This document shows, one piece after another, positions 17,317-23,413 of a stretch of DNA of 64,000 nt; the stretch's first letter is position 1; each line of letters opens with the position of its first letter. Source of the stretch: Streptomyces sp. NBC_00258 (GTDB lineage: Bacteria > Actinomycetota > Actinomycetes > Streptomycetales > Streptomycetaceae); the NCBI RefSeq assembly GCF_036182465.1, contig NZ_CP108081.1:2604001-2668000 (forward strand), in the 5' to 3' direction. The position numbers and the translations under genes were made by a program. The notes below the pieces were generated by a model. That model saw only the letters and a list, made by a program, of their open reading frames with translations. It was not told the origin of the DNA and did no database searches.

Positions 17317-19059
17317 TCACACGTTCCGGACGGTGAGCTTGAGGGATCTGGTCGCCGTGCCGGCCGCGTTCGTGGCCGAGACGGTGACCGTGCTGGTGCC
17401 GGGCGCCTTCGGGGTTCCGGAGATCAGCCCCGTGCCCTTGTCGATCGCCAGGCCTCTCGGCAGCCCCTCGGCGTCGAACGACGTCGGCAGCGCGGTCGCG
17501 GTGACGAGGTGGCTGAAGGCGCGGTTCGTGGTGGCCGTCGCCTCGCCCGCGCTGGTGATCAACGGCGCCGCCGTGGAGGCGGCCGTCGCCCCGTCGAGGA
17601 AGCGGAGGTTCCACACGTGCTCGTTGGCGAACATCGGCACCATGTCGGTGGTCAGGAACCAGCCCGGCTTCCCCATCCCGTCGTGGACGACCGTGCCGTT
17701 GACCGTCAGGTTCTGGAAGGTGACGTTCTTGATGGGCCGGTCGGCGTCGTAGCCGGTCAGGATCGCCGTGTCCGCGTGCGTGCCGTCGTACGTCAGGTTC
17801 CGCACGTACACGTCCTCGATGCCCCGGCCGGGTGAGGCGTTGTACCGGTTGGCCATGACCCGCAGGTTGACCAGCTGGCCACAGGTGAAGTCCTCGACCC
17901 TGACGTCCTGGATACGGACGTTCCGGATGAGGTTGCCGTCGCCGGGGTTGAGGGCGAGACAGCCCTGGTAGAGCACCTGCGGCTCGCGGTGCTGGAGGAC
18001 GTCGATGTTGCTCAGGACGATGTTCTCGATGACCTCGGGCTGCTCCGGGTCGCCGTGCGTGCCGATGTTCACCGGGTGCGCCACGTCTGCCCACAGGGTG
18101 GAGTCGCGGACGGTGATGTTGCGGCAGTCGCCGTAGTAGTCCCAACGGTGGGCGTACAGGGCGATGCAGTCGTCGCTGTTGCGCATGAAGACGCCCTCGA
18201 TCAGGACGTCCTCGCTGCTGAACACGTCGATGCCGTCGCCCCACTGGCCGCAGCTGTACGAGTGCAGGTTGCGGACGGTGACCTGCTGGGACTGGCCGAT
18301 GGCACAGGAGTAGCCGGTCCTCGGGTCGAGGACGAGGATGCCGTCGATCTCGATGTTCCTGGAGAACGCCACCGTGATGCCGCCGTCCGCGTCGTACAGG
18401 ATGCCCCGGCCGATCAGCCGGGCGTTCTCGACGCCGGTGAAGTCGACCCGGGCCCTGAGCACCGCGCCACCGGCCAGGTAGACCGTCTTTCCGCCGGGCA
18501 CCTGCAGCACGTCGTCCGGGACCGTGTGGATACCGGGGCCGAAGTAGAGGACGTCGGGGTCGTCCGCGTCGGGTCGCTGCTGCTCGATCGGGTTGGCGTG
18601 CAGGTGGAGGTTGTCGTAGAGGTCGCCGTCGATCTCGACGGAGAGGTTGCGCGGCTCGGTGAGGCTGAAACGGACGGTGTCGCCGCTCGCCTCGTGCTCG
18701 ACGGCGTAGGACAAGGGGCGGATCCGTGCGGAGCCGATGGCACCCTTGGCCGAGGTGATCTCGACCTCGACCGTGCCGGTGAAGTCCAGGTTGGCGACCG
18801 AGGAGTTCCTGACGACGCCCGCGCCGGTCCTCTCGTCGACGGTCCTCGTCCGGGCGCGCAGAACGGGCACCGTCCGCCATCCGCCGCCGGGAGTGCGGGC
18901 CTTGACGGAGAAGCTGGGGTTGAGCGGCAGCCCGGTCGGGACGGGATGCACCACCAGCCGGTCGGCGGCCTCCGGTCCGTCCTCCGCTCCGGCGGTACCG
19001 GCCGCCGACCGGGTGAGGAAGGGGCCTCGGCCAAGGGGAGCGACGGCTGGTGAGCGCAT
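17317..19059 (-). CDS. Polygalacturonase-like right-handed beta-helix enzyme (GH28-type) with C-terminal Ig-like domain
   Basis: 580 residues from the ATG at 19059 (AGGAG 11 nt upstream). An N-terminal beta-sandwich (about residues 30-150; VVHPVPTGLPLNPSFSVKAR) precedes a parallel beta-helix with the repeating strands of pectinase-fold enzymes: YFGPGIHTVPDD, GGKTVYLAGGAVLRARV, GQWGDGIDVFSSEDVLIEGVF, NSDDCIALYAH. GDGID and NSDDCI are the aspartate-bearing turns expected of GH28 or GH49 active sites. The last 80 residues (LITSAGEATATT ... GTSTVTVSATNAAGTATRS) are a He_PIG/Ig-like domain. No clear signal peptide can be seen at this or any earlier start, which is odd for such an enzyme. It is preceded by two AACCGGTT operators. 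GH49 dextranase/isopullulanase is the main alternative. Confidence 0.72.
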   Translation of the reverse strand: MRSPAVAPLGRGPFLTRSAAGTAGAEDGPEAADRLVVHPVPTGLPLNPSFSVKARTPGGGWRTVPVLRARTRTVDERTGAGVVRNSSVANLDFTGTVEVEITSAKGAIGSARIRPLSYAVEHEASGDTVRFSLTEPRNLSVEIDGDLYDNLHLHANPIEQQRPDADDPDVLYFGPGIHTVPDDVLQVPGGKTVYLAGGAVLRARVDFTGVENARLIGRGILYDADGGITVAFSRNIEIDGILVLDPRTGYSCAIGQSQQVTVRNLHSYSCGQWGDGIDVFSSEDVLIEGVFMRNSDDCIALYAHRWDYYGDCRNITVRDSTLWADVAHPVNIGTHGDPEQPEVIENIVLSNIDVLQHREPQVLYQGCLALNPGDGNLIRNVRIQDVRVEDFTCGQLVNLRVMANRYNASPGRGIEDVYVRNLTYDGTHADTAILTGYDADRPIKNVTFQNLTVNGTVVHDGMGKPGWFLTTDMVPMFANEHVWNLRFLDGATAASTAAPLITSAGEATATTNRAFSHLVTATALPTSFDAEGLPRGLAIDKGTGLISGTPKAPGTSTVTVSATNAAGTATRSLKLTVRNV

Positions 19060-19103
19060 CAACTGGTCATCTCCTGCTCCGGGTTGTGTGCGACGGCGAT
19101 CGT

Positions 19104-19118
19104 GACAACCGGTTGCCA
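19104..19118. promoter_or_regulatory. LacI-type operator, copy 2 (before the GH28-like gene)
   Basis: GACAACCGGTTGCCA, 45 nt upstream of the GH28-like start, in a position to block transcription initiation. Confidence 0.6.
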
Positions 19119-19284
19119 TAATGGGGTGCGCAGAGCTTCTTCCTGTCCGGAAACCGCGTCAAGGGTCTTCACCGACTTTCGAAAAGACCCGGTGGACAGA
19201 GCACCCCGAACCAGAGGTCCGGGGCGTGACGACCGGCGGTGCCGGTGAGGTGATGACGCGCGGTCCGACCGTCGAAGCAGCGGC

Positions 19285-19296
19285 ACAACCGGTTGT
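19285..19296. promoter_or_regulatory. LacI-type operator, copy 3, perfect palindrome
   Basis: ACAACCGGTTGT is a perfect 12-bp palindrome between the GH43 stop and the GH28-like promoter, 181 bp from copy 2. Two sites at this spacing would permit DNA looping by a tetrameric or paired LacI dimer. Confidence 0.6.
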
Positions 19297-19318
19297 TCAT
19301 CGGCAAACCGCAGAACGC

Positions 19319-20917
19319 CTACTGCCGGCCGTCGAGTTCCCGCATCTCGAACCAGTCGAAGTCCGCCGAGGTGCGGGTCCCGCCCAGGTCCTGCGCGCAG
19401 ATGCCGACGAAGGCGCCGGTGAACCGCAGCCGGTCCCCGTAGTCGTCGGAGAGTTTGCTCGCGTCCAGGACGGGGCCCACGGCATGCCAGACCGTGCCGT
19501 CGGGCGACGCGGAGAAACGGAGTTCCGCGTCGTCGAGTCGGGCCCGCAGATGCACCAACGGCCAGTCGTCCGTGGCGAGTTCGCTTTTAGGGAGTTCTCC
19601 GTACGCGCCGTCGTCGGTGAGGACCACGCCCAGGACGCGCCCCCGGCCCTCGACATGGGTGAGGCGGAGATAGAAGTGCGTCGAGGTGTCGTACCAGCAG
19701 ATGAGGCCCGCCAGTTGGCTGAAGTGCGAGGGGCGGAAGTCGACGACCGTCGTCACCTCGCAGCGCACGGAGGTGAGCGGCCGAGCGACCAGGCTCTGGT
19801 CGAACCGCGAGTGCGGGCTCTGCCTGCCGCGCAGCCGCAGATGTCCGGGACGTTCGCGGAGGGTCAGCCAGTCGGGGGTCGCGGGCGTCCGGAGCGAACT
19901 CCAACTCCCGTCCAGAGAGGGCGAGTCGAAGTCGTCCCTGGTGGCGGCTAGTGCGACTAGTCCAGGCTCCACCCCCATGGGCGCCGGAACCTCCAGACGC
20001 GGCCGCCGCCCTCCGTCCGCCAGCCGCAGCCAGCCGTCGTCCGTCCAGGCCACGCGTTGCAGACAGGTCTCCCGGCCGAGGATGCAGCGCGGCCCGTCCG
20101 GTGTCTCCACGGGTCTGGAGGCCAGGTGGGCGAGATACCACTCCCCCTCCGGCGTCTCGACCAGCTCGCCGTGACCGGCCTTCCGCAGCGGCCACTCCGG
20201 GGCGTCGCGCGTAGTCAACAGCGAGCCGTCCGGGTCCAGTTCGTACGGCCCGGTCAGCTCGCGCGAGCGGGCCATCAGGATGCCGTGGTTCCAGCCGGTG
20301 CCGCCCTCGGCGAGCATCAGGTAGTACCAACCTTCGCGCCGGTAGACGTTGGGCCCCTCGATCAGCTCCTCGTGCGTGAGAATCGTGCGCGGCTGCCCGA
20401 TCAGGGCCCGCTTTTCGGCGTCGTACTCCTGGAGCAGGATCCCGGCGAAGGACGGGTGGCCGTCGCGCGGGTCCCACTGGATGTTGAGCAGCCAACTGCG
20501 GCCGTCCTCGTCGTGGAAGAACGACGGGTCGAAGCCGGAGGAGTTGAGGAACACCGGCTCGGACCACGGGCCGTCGATCGAAGGGGCCGTGGTCAGGTAG
20601 TTGTCGACGTCCTTGTACGGGTGCCCGATGGTCCGCACGATGCTGTGAACGAGCCAGAACCGGCCCTCGTGGTACGAGAGCGAGGGCGCCCACACACCCG
20701 CCGAGTCGGCGACTCCGCGGAGGTCGAGCAGTTCGGGCCGGTCCAGGATGTGACCGGCCCGCTCCCAGTGGGCGAGATCGGTCGAGCGGTGCACGGGTAC
20801 GCCCGGGAACCATTCGAAGGTGGAGGTGGCGAGGAAGTACTCCTTGCCGACGCGCACGATGCTCGGATCCGGGTGGAATCCGGGCAGCACGGGATTGCGG
20901 ATGTGGCCCACGGTCAT
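19319..20917 (-). CDS. Intracellular beta-xylosidase/alpha-L-arabinofuranosidase, GH43 with C-terminal beta-sandwich
   Basis: 532 residues, starting IRNPVLPGFHPDPSIVRVGKEYFLATSTFEWFPGVPVH. The GH43 five-bladed propeller triad is visible: Asp in FHPDPSI (base), Asp in SGFDPSFFHDEDG (pKa modulator) and Glu in LIEGPNVYRREGWYYL (acid). From about residue 330 a C-terminal concanavalin-like sandwich (LRLRGRQSPHSRFDQSLVARPL) is typical of XynB-like beta-xylosidases. There is no signal peptide, so it acts on imported oligosaccharides. AAGGGA lies 4 nt before the ATG. Three separate operator-like elements lie upstream. Exact linkage specificity is not readable. Confidence 0.86.
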   Translation of the reverse strand: MTVGHIRNPVLPGFHPDPSIVRVGKEYFLATSTFEWFPGVPVHRSTDLAHWERAGHILDRPELLDLRGVADSAGVWAPSLSYHEGRFWLVHSIVRTIGHPYKDVDNYLTTAPSIDGPWSEPVFLNSSGFDPSFFHDEDGRSWLLNIQWDPRDGHPSFAGILLQEYDAEKRALIGQPRTILTHEELIEGPNVYRREGWYYLMLAEGGTGWNHGILMARSRELTGPYELDPDGSLLTTRDAPEWPLRKAGHGELVETPEGEWYLAHLASRPVETPDGPRCILGRETCLQRVAWTDDGWLRLADGGRRPRLEVPAPMGVEPGLVALAATRDDFDSPSLDGSWSSLRTPATPDWLTLRERPGHLRLRGRQSPHSRFDQSLVARPLTSVRCEVTTVVDFRPSHFSQLAGLICWYDTSTHFYLRLTHVEGRGRVLGVVLTDDGAYGELPKSELATDDWPLVHLRARLDDAELRFSASPDGTVWHAVGPVLDASKLSDDYGDRLRFTGAFVGICAQDLGGTRTSADFDWFEMRELDGRQ

Positions 20918-20941
20918 GCGGTCCCTTCACACGGAGTCCGT

Positions 20942-20960
20942 CGCGCCTCACTGAGGCGCG
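20942..20960. promoter_or_regulatory. 19-bp perfect palindrome in the GH43 leader
   Basis: CGCGCCTCA-C-TGAGGCGCG, with 9-bp arms around one base, 25 nt before the GH43 start codon. It could be an operator, or an RNA hairpin close to the ribosome site. It differs from the other motifs here. Confidence 0.5.
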
Positions 20961-20969
20961 CTCAATGTA

Positions 20970-20985
20970 GGAACCGGTTGCCACA
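20970..20985. promoter_or_regulatory. LacI-type operator, copy 4 (before the GH43 gene)
   Basis: GGAACCGGTTGCCACA, matching copy 1 over 15 of 16 positions, 53 nt before the GH43 start. Confidence 0.62.
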
Positions 20986-21019
20986 GGGTCAACGCTCACA
21001 TCGCGAGAGCAGGACTATT

Positions 21020-21030
21020 CGAAACTTTCG
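21020..21030. promoter_or_regulatory. CGAAACTTTCG palindrome (BxlR-type site)
   Basis: A perfect 11-bp palindrome 103 nt before the beta-xylosidase start. CGAA-N3-TTCG-like dyads are associated with LacI-family xylosidase repressors in Streptomyces (BxlR type). It adds a second repressor input to the GH43 gene besides AACCGGTT. Confidence 0.5.
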
Positions 21031-21067
21031 CCGGCGCTTGGGCCCAGATCAGGAGGGGCGCCCCATC

Positions 21068-21095
21068 AGGGGCGCGGGGAACTGCGCGACCAGCC
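21068..21095 (+). repeat. Streptomyces short intergenic repeat, copy 2
   Basis: AGGGGCGCGGGG then AACTGCGCGACCAGCC, just beyond the stop of the kinase gene. It is the closest of the copies to the form I recall as common in other Streptomyces. Confidence 0.7.
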
Positions 21096-21135
21096 CGGTA
21101 CGCCCCGCACGCACCACACGACCCGGAGTCACCCC

Positions 21136-22011
21136 CTACCCCTTCCCGGCCCAGCGCCCCAACGCCACCGAGGCGATGACCAGTTCAGGTGGATCGATCG
21201 CCGTCTTACCGTCCTCGATGTCCCACAGAGCGTTCTGGAGAATGCGGCCCAGCGTCCAGCCACCCGCCCGCTGCCGGTCCAGGCCGAGCCTCTCGGTCAG
21301 CACGTCGAAGCGGCGAAGCACGGCGCGGGCCTCGGCGCCGGTCGCCGCCACCGCGTCCCAGCCGCTGTTCAGCGCGGGCCACAGGTCGAACCCCGGGTCC
21401 CCGGCGAGGGGTTCGGGATCGATGGCGAGCCAGGGTTCCCGCTGCCCGGCGAGGACGTTGTCGTAGTGCAGGTCCCAGTGCAGCAGCCGGTCCCCCGCCT
21501 CGCCGACGAGTTCGGCCACGGCGGACGCGCAGGTGCGCAGCAGACGCCGGTCGGCGGGGTCGCGGAGAGCCGGCAGCGCATGCGGTACCTGGTCGAGCAT
21601 CGCGGCGGCGATGTCGGAGAGCCGTCGCAGGCCGTCCGGCGCGGGCACCGCGACCAGTCGCGCCAACAGGTCGGCGAGGATCCGCAGGGCGGCGTCGTCA
21701 TCGGTCAGCGACGACAGTGGCCGCGCCGCGTCCAGTCGCTCCAGCAGCATGGTGCCGGTGTCCGGGTCGTGGTCGAGCAGACGCACCGCGCCGTCGCCGT
21801 TCCACACCCGCAGCCCGAGTGCGGCGCCGGCGTTGTCCTCGCTGAGTTCCTGGAACTTCAGGACCGCGGGCGTGCCGTCCGCGCGGGTCACCGGCAGGAC
21901 GACGGAGGCCATACCGCGTGCCGTCGGGCCGTCCGGCGTCAGTGCCCAGCGGTCCAGGAAGTCCCCGGCGGCGAACTTTTCGGGGATCTCCCCGGAAGTC
22001 TGTGTGCTCAT
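21136..22011 (-). CDS. Aminoglycoside/hydroxyurea phosphotransferase family kinase (APH(6)-like)
   Basis: 291 residues. The kinase catalytic loop is LLHWDLHYDNVLAG near residue 178 (Asp base and Asn), and the metal-binding segment is WLAIDPEPLAGDPGFDLWPAL near 195. The N-lobe has VVLPVTRADGTPAVLKFQ with the ATP-contacting lysine near residue 48. The resemblance is to APH(6)/streptomycin 6-kinase-like proteins, which include many uncharacterised small-molecule kinases; an actual antibiotic substrate is not shown. It is divergent from the sigma factor gene, and no strong ribosome site is seen before the ATG at 22011. Confidence 0.75.
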   Translation of the reverse strand: MSTQTSGEIPEKFAAGDFLDRWALTPDGPTARGMASVVLPVTRADGTPAVLKFQELSEDNAGAALGLRVWNGDGAVRLLDHDPDTGTMLLERLDAARPLSSLTDDDAALRILADLLARLVAVPAPDGLRRLSDIAAAMLDQVPHALPALRDPADRRLLRTCASAVAELVGEAGDRLLHWDLHYDNVLAGQREPWLAIDPEPLAGDPGFDLWPALNSGWDAVAATGAEARAVLRRFDVLTERLGLDRQRAGGWTLGRILQNALWDIEDGKTAIDPPELVIASVALGRWAGKG

Positions 22012-22051
22012 CGGTGTCGAAGTATGGGCTCGTCCCGGCCGTGCGGGCCAC

Positions 22052-22077
22052 GGAATTTTGGGCGCTCAGAATCCGTC
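22052..22077 (+). promoter_or_regulatory. Possible ECF (SigR/SigE-like) promoter upstream of the sigma factor gene
   Basis: GGAAT (22052-22056), 18 nt, then GTC (22075-22077) resembles the GGAAT-N18/19-GTT class used by SigR. Group-2 sigma genes of Streptomyces such as hrdD are known to be driven by stress ECF factors. It would leave a leader of about 220 nt, which weakens the case. Confidence 0.3.
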
Positions 22078-22303
22078 GAGAAAATCAACCGCGCCGACGA
22101 CGTGATTCATGTCACCCACATTCAGAGGCAATGCGGGGCCGCCGACCGGGGCTCCGGCGGGTGTACCGTAATGGGGCGAGCCTGATGAAGATTCCCACGC
22201 CGAGCAATCAGCACCGTGGACGACGAAAATTCAGGATTCCTGAAGACCGAAGGTCTTGCTCGACATTGTTGAGTTTGCACAAAGAACTGAGGCACGGGAA
22301 GAG

Positions 22304-23338
22304 ATGTTGACCGCAATGGAGACGGATACCCCGGAACAACAACAGGGACAGGGCCAGGAGACTCTTCTGCTGTCTCCGGACTACGACGCCGACGCTCCCG
22401 AGCCCCGGCTCGGCTCCGACGGTGCCTCGGTCGATCCGGTCCGGGACTACCTGAAGGTGATCGGCCGGGTCCGCCTCCTCAGCGCCGCACAGGAGGTCGA
22501 CCTCGCCAAGCGGATCGAGGCCGGCCTGTTCGCCGAGCACATGCTCGCGGAAGAACCTGATCTTGACCCGTCGCTCCGGCGCGAGCTGAAAATCCTCGTC
22601 GAGGACGGCCACCGGGCGAAATCCCACCTCATCGAGGCCAACCTCCGTCTGGTCGTCTCCATCGCCAAGCGCTATACGAGACGGGGTCTCACTTTTCTGG
22701 ACCTGATCCAGGAGGGCAACACAGGTCTGATTCGGGCCGTGGAAAAGTTCGACTACGTCAAGGGTTTCAAGTTCTCGACCTACGCCACCTGGTGGATCAG
22801 GCAGGCACTGACACGGGCCCTGGCCGACCAGAGCCGCACGATCCGCATTCCGGTCCACGCGGTGGAGGTCATCAACAGAATGGCCAGGCTCCGCCGGGAG
22901 ATGCTTCAGGAACTGGGCGTCGAGCCCACGGTGGGGCAGGTGGCGGAGCGGATGGAGCTGCCCATCTCCAAGGTCATCGAGCTCGACGGATACACCAAGG
23001 ACCCCGTCTCCCTGCACCTGCCGCTCGGCGAGGACGGCGGCAGCGAACTCGGCGACGTCATCGAGGACAGCGAGAGCATCTCCCCCTTCGACGCGGTGAC
23101 GTTCCTCCTGCTCAAGGACACCATCCAGGAGATCCTCGCCCATATGACCCCGCGCGAGGCAGGCATCATCACCCTGCGGTACGGGCTGCTCGACGGGCAG
23201 GCGAAGACCCTGGAGGAGATCGGCCAGGTCTACGGCGTCACCCGCGAGCGCATCCGCCAGATCGAGTCCAAGACGATGTCGAAGCTCCGCCACCCCTCCC
23301 GCTCCCAGGCCCTGCGCGACTACGTGGGCCTCGACTGA
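22304..23338 (+). CDS. RNA polymerase sigma factor, group 2 sigma-70 (Hrd family)
   Basis: 344 residues from the ATG at 22304 (an ATG at 22316 is an alternative; the open frame starts earlier with a TTG). Region 1.2 is DPVRDYLKVIGRVRLLSAAQEVDLAKRIEAG, region 2 has LRLVVSIAKRYTRRGLTFLDLIQEGNTGLIRAVEKFDY and FSTYATWWIRQALTRALADQ, and region 4.2 has YGVTRERIRQIESKTMSKLRHP. It lacks the long acidic N-terminus of the principal sigma HrdB (about 510 residues), so it is a non-essential paralogue of the HrdA/C/D kind. It directs core RNA polymerase to housekeeping-like promoters under some condition not shown here. Confidence 0.88.
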   Translation: MLTAMETDTPEQQQGQGQETLLLSPDYDADAPEPRLGSDGASVDPVRDYLKVIGRVRLLSAAQEVDLAKRIEAGLFAEHMLAEEPDLDPSLRRELKILVEDGHRAKSHLIEANLRLVVSIAKRYTRRGLTFLDLIQEGNTGLIRAVEKFDYVKGFKFSTYATWWIRQALTRALADQSRTIRIPVHAVEVINRMARLRREMLQELGVEPTVGQVAERMELPISKVIELDGYTKDPVSLHLPLGEDGGSELGDVIEDSESISPFDAVTFLLLKDTIQEILAHMTPREAGIITLRYGLLDGQAKTLEEIGQVYGVTRERIRQIESKTMSKLRHPSRSQALRDYVGLD

Positions 23339-23340
23339 GC

Positions 23341-23410
23341 CGAACCGGTTCTTGAGTTCTTGGCCCGGTCCGATTTCTTGAGCCCGGCCCGATTCTTGCG
23401 CCCGGCCCGG
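23341..23410. repeat. Imperfect tandem repeat between convergent genes
   Basis: About four units of roughly 18 nt built on CCCGGCCCGATTCTTG(A/C)G fill the whole gap between the sigma-factor stop and the phosphatase stop. Strand slippage is the likely origin. Any terminator role is unproven. Confidence 0.55.
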
Positions 23411-23413
23411 TTC

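Noticed and set aside
21136..22011. Calling the APH-like gene an antibiotic-resistance determinant
   Set aside because: Family match only; it stands alone with no biosynthetic or resistance context.
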